NCBI GenBank assembly: GCA_045649545.1
Contig: JAZRQE010000053.1
Coordinates: 1-31,670 of the forward strand
DNA length: 31,670 nucleotides
Direction: 5' to 3'
DNA from: UMGS172 sp045649545
GTDB lineage: Bacteria; Bacillota; Clostridia; Oscillospirales; Acutalibacteraceae
Positions 24,331 through 31,545 of this stretch are shown in pieces. The position numbers and the translations under genes are program-made. Position 1 is the stretch's first letter; each line of letters begins with the position of its first letter. The notes under the pieces were generated by a model. The model did no database searches. It saw nothing but the letters and a program-made list of their open reading frames with translations, and had not been told where the DNA came from.

Positions 24331-26379
24331 TTATTCAGATTTTTCTGCTATTACTTTTTGTGCAATAAACGGAGGTGCTTCCTCGTAACGTTCAAAATTG
24401 AACTCAAATGTAGCACGGCCTTGTGCTATTGAACGCATTGCTGTCGGGAAATCACCCATTTCAGATGACGGTACCTCTGCTAAAATTTCCTGTTTTCTGC
24501 CCTCACACGGATTCATACCCAAAACTCTGCCACGACGTTTATTGATATCGCCAATAACATCACCCATAACATCGTCAGGGACTATAACCTTTAATGTGCC
24601 TATAGGCTCTAACAATACAGGGTTAGCAGTCGGTATACCTGCTTTAAATGCAACTGCTGCAGCCATTTTGAAGGACATTTCCGACGAGTCAACAGGGTGA
24701 TAAGAGCCATCAACTAAGGTAGCCTTCAAGCCAACCACCGGATAGCCTGCTAATATACCTTTCTTTACGCACTCACGAAGACCTGTTTCAACTGCCGGGA
24801 AGAAGTTTTTAGGTACAGAACCGCCGAAAACATTTTCAGCAAATACCATATCAATACTATCGCACGGCTCAAACTCAATCCAGACGTCACCAAACTGACC
24901 GTGTCCTCCGGACTGCTTCTTATGTCTACCCTGCACCTTAACCTTTTTGCGAATAGTTTCGCGGTATGCAACCTTCGGTGTTTCAAGTTTTACTTCAACA
25001 CCAAATTTATTTTTAAGTTTAGAGGAAACAACATCTAAATGCTGTTCACCAAGACCTGACAAAACAAGTTCTCTTGTTTCTTTATCGGTAGCAAAGCTTA
25101 AGGTGGGGTCCTCCTCGCAAAGACGGGAGAGTCCGTTAGAAACCTTTTCTTCCTCGCCTTTTTTAAGTACCTTAACCGCCATAGACAGACAAGCCTTCGG
25201 GAACTCTGCGGCAACAATTTCAACACCTGAGCCGGCAGAACAAAGGGTGTCACCTGTCTTAACATTGCCTAACTTTGCAACAGAGCCGATATCACCGGCG
25301 TTTATAACATCAGCATCCTCCTGCTTACCGGCTTTAAGCCACATAACCTTACCGAGTTTTTCTTCCTCACCGGTACGCATATTTATGAGTTTAGCATCAG
25401 CCTTTACACTGCCGTTAATAACCTTAAAGTATGAAAGTTTACCTACAAACGGGTCAGCAATGGTTTTAAACACAACTGCAGAAGCAGGAGCTGTCGGGTT
25501 ACAGTTTGCAGTACCTAACGCATCACCGTTTTTGATTTTATACTCGCGGTCTGCAGCAGACGGTGCAATATCAGCTAAAATATCAAGTGCAATACCGACA
25601 CCTGCACCGGTCTGGTTGATACCGCCGAACACAGGACAAATATCACCCGAAACCATACCCTTTTTAAGAGCTTCCTTGATTTCATCAGCAGTAAATTCCT
25701 CGCCGCCAAAGTATTTTTCCATCAAAGCCTCATCAACCGATGCAACAGCCTCAAGCATAACATCACGCATATTAGTAATGTCATCATTCTGAGGCAAATC
25801 GGTTTCAGTGTACTTAACACCGTCACACTTATAAGCCTTACCGCTTATCAAATCAACATAAGAAACAACGGTCTCACCCTCAACATAAGGAATAACAACC
25901 GGACATATAACCGCACCGTAATGAGCGGTTAAAGTAGAAATTACACGGTAAAAATATGCACGCGGAGAGTCCAACTTACCTATGAAGAAAGATACCGGAA
26001 CACCGGCTGCTTTTGCCTGGTCAAAGTTAATCTGTGAGCCGACGTTAAGACCCGATTTACCCGAAAGGACAATTACAGCACTGTCGGATGCTGTCAATGC
26101 TTCACTAACACCGCCTGCAAAGTCAAAAAGACCGGGAGCATCAATAAGGTTAATTTTATTATCTTTATATTCAAACTGATAAACTGCAGTTGATACCGAA
26201 ACACTGCGTTTTTTCTCTTCAGCGTCAAAATCCATAATTGCCGAACCGTCAGATGTTTTACCGATACGGTCGGTAATTCCTGCGGCAAAAAGCATAGACT
26301 CTGCCAATGTTGTCTTACCGGACGAACCGTGACCTAACAAAGCAATACTTTTGATTTTAGTAATGTCAAACTGTTTCAT
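24331..26379 (-). CDS. EF-G-like translational GTPase (not the main EF-G)
   Basis: The 682-residue protein has all five domains of EF-G but belongs to the divergent EF-G-like group found in Clostridia and other bacteria, whose role is unclear. The P-loop is GHGSSGKTT (16-24) and switch I reads EEKKRSVSVSTA. Switch II is DAPGLFDF (80-87), with Leu where EF-G has the catalytic His. The G4 motif is GKLD (134-137) where NKxD is expected, so the guanine-contacting Asn is Gly. Domain IV (QSGGHGQFGDVWIEFEP) and domain V (GDINKRRGRVLGM, then AEVPSSEMGDFPTAMRSIAQGRATF) are intact, so ribosome binding is plausible. It is monocistronic, with its own promoter, a leader of about 115 bases and a terminator. 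GAGGATGG precedes the ATG. Confidence 0.92.
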   Translation of the reverse strand: MKQFDITKIKSIALLGHGSSGKTTLAESMLFAAGITDRIGKTSDGSAIMDFDAEEKKRSVSVSTAVYQFEYKDNKINLIDAPGLFDFAGGVSEALTASDSAVIVLSGKSGLNVGSQINFDQAKAAGVPVSFFIGKLDSPRAYFYRVISTLTAHYGAVICPVVIPYVEGETVVSYVDLISGKAYKCDGVKYTETDLPQNDDITNMRDVMLEAVASVDEALMEKYFGGEEFTADEIKEALKKGMVSGDICPVFGGINQTGAGVGIALDILADIAPSAADREYKIKNGDALGTANCNPTAPASAVVFKTIADPFVGKLSYFKVINGSVKADAKLINMRTGEEEKLGKVMWLKAGKQEDADVINAGDIGSVAKLGNVKTGDTLCSAGSGVEIVAAEFPKACLSMAVKVLKKGEEEKVSNGLSRLCEEDPTLSFATDKETRELVLSGLGEQHLDVVSSKLKNKFGVEVKLETPKVAYRETIRKKVKVQGRHKKQSGGHGQFGDVWIEFEPCDSIDMVFAENVFGGSVPKNFFPAVETGLRECVKKGILAGYPVVGLKATLVDGSYHPVDSSEMSFKMAAAVAFKAGIPTANPVLLEPIGTLKVIVPDDVMGDVIGDINKRRGRVLGMNPCEGRKQEILAEVPSSEMGDFPTAMRSIAQGRATFEFNFERYEEAPPFIAQKVIAEKSE

Positions 26380-26500
26380 TAAAAACCATCCTCTTTGAAA
26401 ATAGTAATATATTGAGGCAATATATCCGAAAGCAATAAAACGTTGTGCAAAGTATACAAAACTTATACATATTTTTTAACGTTTTTATTTCTTATTAATA

Positions 26501-26529
26501 AGTATATCACACTATAATTATGATTTCAA
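26501..26529 (-). promoter_or_regulatory. Sigma-A-type promoter for the EF-G-like gene
   Basis: In the minus direction TTGAAA (26524-26529), a 17-base spacer and TATACT (26501-26506). The predicted start near 26494 leaves a leader of about 115 bases, which includes a perfect 8-bp inverted repeat at 26407-26425 (ATATATTG/CAATATAT, 3-base loop) shortly before the ribosome-binding site. Confidence 0.75.
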
Positions 26530-26586
26530 GTAGTTATTAAAATAATTTATACTCACTTTACCTCTAAGTTAGCACAAATTAAATCT

Positions 26587-26629
26587 ATAAAAAACAAAGC
26601 ACCCGAAATTACTCTCAGGTGCTTTGTTT
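26587..26629 (-). terminator. Terminator after the RadC-like gene
   Basis: A 12-bp perfect stem (26592-26603 with 26618-26629, containing AAAGCACC), extendable inward with G-U pairs, is followed in the minus direction by a short U run. It starts 3 bases after the stop codon of the RadC-like gene. Confidence 0.88.
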
Positions 26630-26631
26630 AA

Positions 26632-27381
26632 CTACTTAAAAATACTCTTGAAATTAACAGATGTAGCCATTGATGTAAATTCATCACCGGCTATAATAAA
26701 ATGGTCAACGAGTTTCACGTTAACATTAGCTAGCATTTTAATAAGCTCGACGGTACTATCAATATCCTCTCTTGACGGCAACGCAACTCCGTTAGGATGA
26801 TTGTGTGCTAAAATAACACCTGCAGTCAAAGGATTTTTCAGTGCAATCTCTATTAAACGTCTGACGTTCAAAAGACAACTGCAACAGTCACCTTCACAAA
26901 CGGTTTCAAAACTTAATACTTTACAGGAAGAATCAATACAGATTACCATAACACGCTCATTCATAACTCCGGTATAATACTTACGGAGATATTTTGATGT
27001 AGCATCAGAATCCTTTAATCTTGTGGCATTATTGGAACTTTTACTGTATTCATGGAATAAAGGTATCATCATTCTTATAAGAGTTACCGTGTTTTTTGTG
27101 ACGCCTTTAACCGAAATTAACTGTTCTTCACTTGCTTCCAAAACCCCCGAAAGTGTTTGAAAACGGTCAATCAAGTCGTGAGCCAACTCGTTAGTATCAC
27201 GACGCGGTACGGAATAATATAAAAGCATTTCCAAAATTTCGTGTTCCTGCATACCGTTAAAGCCTGTTTTTAAGAACCTATCCCTCATTCGGTCACGGTG
27301 ACCGTCGTGAGGATTCTTCTTATTCTTATTTTCAGATTTACTGCTGGTTTCAGCAGACTTTTTACTTAGATTTTCTTTCAT
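26632..27381 (-). CDS. radC: RadC-like JAB-domain protein
   Basis: The 249-residue protein has a basic, low-complexity N-terminus (about 1-30), a helix-hairpin-helix region (EHEILEMLLYYSVPRRDTNELAHDLIDRF, then SVKGVTKNTVTLI) and a C-terminal JAB/MPN domain with the metal motif HNHPNGVALPSREDID. RadC-family proteins are widespread; a DNA repair role was proposed originally but is doubtful, and the peptidase-like domain has no proven substrate. The ATG follows AGGAAG. It overlaps the 3' end of the PAP2-like gene by 20 bases and is thus co-transcribed with it. Confidence 0.92.
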   Translation of the reverse strand: MKENLSKKSAETSSKSENKNKKNPHDGHRDRMRDRFLKTGFNGMQEHEILEMLLYYSVPRRDTNELAHDLIDRFQTLSGVLEASEEQLISVKGVTKNTVTLIRMMIPLFHEYSKSSNNATRLKDSDATSKYLRKYYTGVMNERVMVICIDSSCKVLSFETVCEGDCCSCLLNVRRLIEIALKNPLTAGVILAHNHPNGVALPSREDIDSTVELIKMLANVNVKLVDHFIIAGDEFTSMATSVNFKSIFK

Positions 27382-28057
27382 AAAAACTTCCTATATCCAG
27401 TTTCTCGTATATTCTCTTAAAATTAAGGCGGTCACTAACTTGTGAGCAAATTTCGGCCATTAATAATGCACCCGGAATATCTAAAAAAACGTGTTGTTTT
27501 GTAAAAACAACCGAGAAGCAAATCAATACAGTCATTACAACCGATAAAATCTTATACCATTTAGAGATTTTTTTACACTTTAAAACATACCTTGTTGCAA
27601 AATAACTGATTGAACAGTGCATAGACGGAAACAGATTATCCGGTGTGTCGGCTTTGTAAATGAAATCTAAAAGAAAGGTTGACAAGCTGTTAACCTCAAC
27701 TTCCGGTCGCATAATAAAAGTAGGAAGTGAAATGAATATAATTGCACAAACTAATTTCCCCAACATTTCTGCCGAAAGTGCTTTACAGCACATTTCCTTA
27801 CTATCATGACAAATAAGAAAAAAACTAACCAACCAAAACGGATAGGTTAATATATAAATATAAACCCATTGTGGCACAACAGGAATAATACCGTCAAGAG
27901 AAATTGAAATATCATAAAAATTATCATAACTGCCGTAAACAACTGAATTTAGAAGTCTTGTTGCATAAAAAGATAAAGCCTGACATACTACCCATAAAAT
28001 AACAGGTATCACGGCATAGTCCGGAATTAATTTTCTCCTTAAACTTAACACTCTCAT
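27362..28057 (-). CDS. PAP2-superfamily membrane phosphatase/transferase
   Basis: This 231-residue integral membrane protein has about five hydrophobic segments, the first near residues 14-35 (AVIPVILWVVCQALSF). The PAP2 catalytic residues are recognisable: Arg-Pro in FIMRPEVE, SxH in FPSMHCSISYFATRY, and the His and Asp in FTKQHVFLDIPGALLMAE. It resembles the group related to inositol phosphorylceramide synthases and undecaprenyl/phosphatidate phosphatases; the substrate is unknown, but a lipid phosphate is likely. The ATG at 28057 is preferred: AGAGGT precedes it and the promoter at 28089-28117 lies upstream of it, whereas the longest reading frame would begin upstream of that promoter. Confidence 0.85.
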   Translation of the reverse strand: MRVLSLRRKLIPDYAVIPVILWVVCQALSFYATRLLNSVVYGSYDNFYDISISLDGIIPVVPQWVYIYILTYPFWLVSFFLICHDSKEMCCKALSAEMLGKLVCAIIFISLPTFIMRPEVEVNSLSTFLLDFIYKADTPDNLFPSMHCSISYFATRYVLKCKKISKWYKILSVVMTVLICFSVVFTKQHVFLDIPGALLMAEICSQVSDRLNFKRIYEKLDIGSFYERKSK

Positions 28058-28088
28058 ACTCAGGACCTCTTGAACAGTTATTTCATTA

Positions 28089-28117
28089 ATTATATCACTA
28101 TGCACTTCATTTTTCAA
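28089..28117 (-). promoter_or_regulatory. Sigma-A promoter for the PAP2-like/RadC-like pair
   Basis: In the minus direction TTGAAA (28112-28117), a 17-base spacer and TATAAT (28089-28094). The predicted start near 28082 gives a short leader of about 25 bases before the ATG at 28057. Confidence 0.85.
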
Positions 28118-28153
28118 CAATATAAATAATTATTATATGAACACAAATTAATA

Positions 28154-28182
28154 TTGAATTAAACATTAAAATATGCTAAAAT
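28154..28182 (+). promoter_or_regulatory. Sigma-A-type promoter for the rhamnose operon
   Basis: TTGAAT (28154-28159), a 17-base spacer and TAAAAT (28177-28182). The predicted start is near 28189. Its -35 box lies 36 bases from the -35 box of the divergent promoter, and the DNA between them is very AT-rich. Confidence 0.7.
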
Positions 28183-28224
28183 ATGTATGATTATAGATTA
28201 AAATTTTAAGGGGTTGTTATTATA

Positions 28225-28983
28225 ATGAATGATACTGTTTCTATCGGCATTGTCACCTATAACAACCAAGAGAAAATTAAAAACGCCGTTTCTTCCATAA
28301 AACAGCACACAAAAAAGGTTGATTATAAACTTTATGTATTTGACAACGGCTCCAAAGATGCTACCAAATCAGAGGTGCTAAATGCTGACAAAAACACAGT
28401 TTTTATTGAGAACGGTAAAAATTTAGGTTTTGGTAAGGCTCACAATCTTGCGATTCCTATAATAAATTCAAAATACCACGCAATAGTTAATCCCGATATC
28501 ATATTGAACAGTGATGCTTTAAGTGAAACTGTTGAATATATGGAAGACAACCCTGACGTTGTTTTGGCAGTGCCGAAAATTGTTTTCCCTGACGGCACAG
28601 AACAAAAACTCCCCAAACTAAAACCAAAGTTCATATATCTCTTAGCAAGAAGGACTCCGTTTTTTAAAGCAAAGGCAAAAGAATATATAATGGAAAATGT
28701 TGAGATAACCAAACCTTTGGAAATTGACCAATGTACAGGTTGCTTTATGGTTATACGCACCGACGTTTTCAAGAAACTTAACGGATTTGACGAACGGTTT
28801 TTTATGTATATGGAAGATGCCGATTTAACTCTAAGGGCAAAGCAATACGGTAAAACCATGCTTCTTCCCCACATTTCAGTAATTCACGAATGGGAACGCT
28901 CAAGTTCAAAAAGCTTAAAGTATTTAATGATTCATATAAGCTCAATGATTAAGTTTTTGTGGAAGCACAAATTCACGAAATGA
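28225..28983 (+). CDS. Family 2 glycosyltransferase (probable rhamnosyltransferase)
   Basis: The 252-residue GT-A enzyme begins VSIGIVTYNNQEKIKNAV and has the nucleotide-sugar binding FDNGSKDAT, LGFGKAHNLAI and the DxD-like NPDI. An acceptor-side segment follows, CTGCFMVIRTDVFKKLNGFDERFFMYMEDADLTLRAKQYG, described here by its key residues C, E and D. This pattern is typical of WbbL-type rhamnosyltransferases. Being first in an operon with three dTDP-rhamnose genes supports rhamnose as donor sugar, but the acceptor cannot be told. There are no transmembrane segments. AAGGGG lies 11 bases before the ATG, slightly far. Confidence 0.88.
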   Translation: MNDTVSIGIVTYNNQEKIKNAVSSIKQHTKKVDYKLYVFDNGSKDATKSEVLNADKNTVFIENGKNLGFGKAHNLAIPIINSKYHAIVNPDIILNSDALSETVEYMEDNPDVVLAVPKIVFPDGTEQKLPKLKPKFIYLLARRTPFFKAKAKEYIMENVEITKPLEIDQCTGCFMVIRTDVFKKLNGFDERFFMYMEDADLTLRAKQYGKTMLLPHISVIHEWERSSSKSLKYLMIHISSMIKFLWKHKFTK

Positions 28984-28992
28984 GGTAATGAT

Positions 28993-29883
28993 TTGAAAAT
29001 TCTTATAACCGGCTCAAAAGGTCAGTTAGGTAACACACTTTGCGACCTTTTAAAAGAAGGCAAAAACAGTTTAGGTGATGTACCCGAAATTTATAGAAAC
29101 TGTGAAGTTACTGCAGTTGATGTTGATGAATTAGACATTACCGAAAATGAATCTGTAATGTCGTTTATAGTTAAGGACAAGCCTGATTTAATTATCAACT
29201 GTGCCGCATACACAAATGTTGACGGTTGCGAGACCGACCGTGAGCTTGCTGAAAAAATCAATGCAATCGGTCCTTTTAACCTTGCCTTGGCAGCAAAAAA
29301 CGTTAACGCAAAATTTGTTCATGTTTCTACTGACTATGTTTTCCGCGGAGATGCAACAAAGCCTTACGTTGAAACCGACGAATGTGACCCGGTTACTGCC
29401 TACGGCTCATCTAAACGAAACGGTGAATTAAAAGTACAAACCTCTTGCGAAAAACACTATATTTTCCGTACATCGTGGCTTTATGGTCTTATCGGCAACA
29501 ACTTCGTTAAAACTATTCGACGCGTAGCCAAAGAAAAAGGTGCATTAACTGTTGTAAATGACCAACGCGGCAATCCCACTAACTGTGAGGACTTAGCCTA
29601 CCACATTTTAAAGGTTGCCGAAACCGAAAACTACGGTATCTACCACTGCACCGGCACGGGTGAATGCACTTGGTTTGATTTTGCAAAGAAAATTGTGGAA
29701 TTTTCCGGTATTAAATGCACCGTAGACCCTTGCTCTACCGAGCAATCCAACCGACCCGCAAAACGTCCGGCATATTCCTCGCTCGATAACCGCCATTTAA
29801 GAGAAACTGTCGGCGACAATATGCGTGAGTGGACAGTTGCTTTAAAAGAGTATATTATAAAGCTTGACGCTTTAGAAAAATAA
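28993..29883 (+). CDS. rfbD: dTDP-4-dehydrorhamnose reductase
   Basis: RfbD reduces dTDP-4-dehydrorhamnose to dTDP-L-rhamnose with NAD(P)H. The 296 residues begin with the Rossmann motif ILITGSKGQLG, followed by IINCAAYTNVDGCE, VSTDYVFRGDATKPY, the catalytic YGSSKRNGE (YxxxK) and FRTSWLYG. The start is TTG; GAGGT lies 7 bases upstream, and the nearby ATG is out of frame and closes at once. It begins 9 bases after the glycosyltransferase. Confidence 0.96.
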   Translation: MKILITGSKGQLGNTLCDLLKEGKNSLGDVPEIYRNCEVTAVDVDELDITENESVMSFIVKDKPDLIINCAAYTNVDGCETDRELAEKINAIGPFNLALAAKNVNAKFVHVSTDYVFRGDATKPYVETDECDPVTAYGSSKRNGELKVQTSCEKHYIFRTSWLYGLIGNNFVKTIRRVAKEKGALTVVNDQRGNPTNCEDLAYHILKVAETENYGIYHCTGTGECTWFDFAKKIVEFSGIKCTVDPCSTEQSNRPAKRPAYSSLDNRHLRETVGDNMREWTVALKEYIIKLDALEK

Positions 29884-29895
29884 AGGAGAGTTTTT

Positions 29896-30954
29896 ATGAA
29901 AACATATCTCATTACCGGCGGTGCCGGATTTATCGGTTCTAACTTTATTATTTATATGTTGGGTAAGTATGACGATGTCAAGATTATCAATGTTGACAGT
30001 CTTACATACGCCGGCAATCTTGAAAACTTAAAATCGGTTGAAAACAACCCTAACTATAGTTTTGTGCAGGCAGACATCCGCGACAAGGTGGCTATCAAAA
30101 AAATCTTCGATGAGAATACTGTTGATTACGTTGTCAACTTTGCCGCTGAAAGCCACGTTGACCGCAGTATCAGTGACCCTGATATTTTTGTTAACACAAA
30201 TGTTTTAGGTACTGTAAATCTTTTAAACATTGCTAAAAAAGCTTGGCAAACCGGAGATGACCAATATCGCGAGGGTGTAAAGTTCCATCAAGTTTCAACC
30301 GATGAAGTTTACGGCTCACTCGGTGAAACCGGTTTCTTTACCGAAACCACTCCCCTTTGCCCGCATTCTCCTTACTCTTCCTCTAAAGCCGCATCCGATA
30401 TGTTCGTAAAAGCATACCATGATACTTATAAGTTGCCTATCAACATCACACGTTGCTCAAACAACTACGGCCCTTACCAGTTCCCTGAAAAGTTAATTCC
30501 GCTTATTATGAATAATACCCTTAATCACAAGGATTTGCCGGTTTACGGTGACGGAATGCAGGTTAGAGATTGGTTGTATGTTGATGACCATTGCAAAGCT
30601 ATTGATATGGTTATCCGTGACGGTATTGACGGTGAGGTTTACAATGTCGGCGGACACAATGAGCGTCCCAATATCTTCATTGTTAAAACTATTATTCAGT
30701 ACATTAAAGAAAACGTTGACGAAACCGTCGGCGAGCATATGATTAAATATGTTACCGACCGTAAAGGTCACGACCGTAGATACGGTATTGACCCTGAAAA
30801 GATTAAAAATGACCTTGGTTGGTACCCCGAAACCTGCTTTGAGGTAGGTATTAAGAAGACCTTAAAGTGGTATCTTGACAATCAAGATTGGGTTAAGAAT
30901 GTCACTAGCGGTGAATACCAGAAATACTACGAAAAAATGTACAAGGATAAATAA
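29896..30954 (+). CDS. rfbB: dTDP-glucose 4,6-dehydratase
   Basis: RfbB converts dTDP-glucose to dTDP-4-keto-6-deoxyglucose with tightly bound NAD. The 352 residues carry GGAGFIGSNF, FAAESHVDRSI, the catalytic STDEVYGSLG (Asp-Glu pair), PYSSSKAASD (YxxxK), RCSNNYGPYQFPEKLIPL and VRDWLYVDDHCKAI. AAAGGAGAG precedes the ATG. It lies 12 bases after rfbD and 2 bases before rfbC. Confidence 0.97.
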   Translation: MKTYLITGGAGFIGSNFIIYMLGKYDDVKIINVDSLTYAGNLENLKSVENNPNYSFVQADIRDKVAIKKIFDENTVDYVVNFAAESHVDRSISDPDIFVNTNVLGTVNLLNIAKKAWQTGDDQYREGVKFHQVSTDEVYGSLGETGFFTETTPLCPHSPYSSSKAASDMFVKAYHDTYKLPINITRCSNNYGPYQFPEKLIPLIMNNTLNHKDLPVYGDGMQVRDWLYVDDHCKAIDMVIRDGIDGEVYNVGGHNERPNIFIVKTIIQYIKENVDETVGEHMIKYVTDRKGHDRRYGIDPEKIKNDLGWYPETCFEVGIKKTLKWYLDNQDWVKNVTSGEYQKYYEKMYKDK

Positions 30955-30956
30955 TC

Positions 30957-31508
30957 ATGGGAAAGTTTAATTTCATTAAGACCTCAATTGAAGGTGTAAT
31001 TATTGTCGAGCCGACCGTTTTTGGTGATGACCGCGGTTATTTTTTAGAGACGTACCAATATAACGATTATTGCGAGGGTGGAATTGACGTTACCTTTGTG
31101 CAGGATAATCAGTCCAAATCAAAAAAAGGCGTTTTGAGAGGATTGCATTTCCAAAAACAGTTCCCTCAATCAAAATTAGTCCGCGTAATAAAGGGCGAGG
31201 TTTTTGATGTTGCGGTTGACTTAAGACCCAACAGTCCCACCTATGGCAAGTATGAGGGCGTTATATTAAGCGAAGAAAACAAACGCCAATTCTTTATTCC
31301 AAAGGGCTTTGCACACGGTTTTGTTGTGCTTTCCAATGAAGCCGAATTTGTCTACAAGGTTGATGACTTCTATCACCCGAATGACGAGGGCGGTTTAATG
31401 TGGAACGACCCGGATGTAGGCATAAAATGGCCTTTTGACGAGAATTTTGAAGTCATACTTTCTGATAAGGATAAAGTAAATTCAAAACTTAAAGACTTAA
31501 AAAAATAG
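30957..31508 (+). CDS. rfbC: dTDP-4-dehydrorhamnose 3,5-epimerase
   Basis: RfbC epimerises dTDP-4-keto-6-deoxyglucose at C3 and C5 to the rhamno form. The 183 residues form the cupin fold, with DDRGYFLETY, FVQDNQSKSKKGVLRGLHFQ (catalytic His), VRVIKGEVFDVAVDLR, IPKGFAHGFVVLS and VDDFYHP (catalytic Tyr region). With rfbD and rfbB it supplies three of the four steps to dTDP-L-rhamnose; rfbA is not seen. The gene appears intact although an insertion sequence begins about 22 bases after its stop codon. Confidence 0.97.
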   Translation: MGKFNFIKTSIEGVIIVEPTVFGDDRGYFLETYQYNDYCEGGIDVTFVQDNQSKSKKGVLRGLHFQKQFPQSKLVRVIKGEVFDVAVDLRPNSPTYGKYEGVILSEENKRQFFIPKGFAHGFVVLSNEAEFVYKVDDFYHPNDEGGLMWNDPDVGIKWPFDENFEVILSDKDKVNSKLKDLKK

Positions 31509-31518
31509 TAAATTAAAA

Positions 31519-31545
31519 GGGCAGTCTAACTGAACTGCCCCATTT
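31519..31545 (+). terminator. Hairpin after rfbC, partly made by the insertion sequence end
   Basis: GGGCAGT (31519-31525) pairs with ACTGCCC (31534-31540) across an 8-base loop, followed by CATTTTG, a poor U run. The left arm belongs to the rfbC 3' region, while the right arm coincides with the terminal repeat of the insertion sequence. It may act as a terminator, or be the remains of one. Confidence 0.5.

Noticed and set aside
24947..25792. An 281-codon open frame on the plus strand
   Set aside because: It lies wholly antisense to the well-supported EF-G-like gene, is rich in Ser, Thr and Pro as expected of a reverse-frame shadow, and has no ribosome-binding site or family resemblance.
28440..28874. 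A 144-codon minus-strand frame inside the glycosyltransferase gene
   Set aside because: It is fully antisense to a recognisable enzyme, with no ribosome-binding site and no domain.
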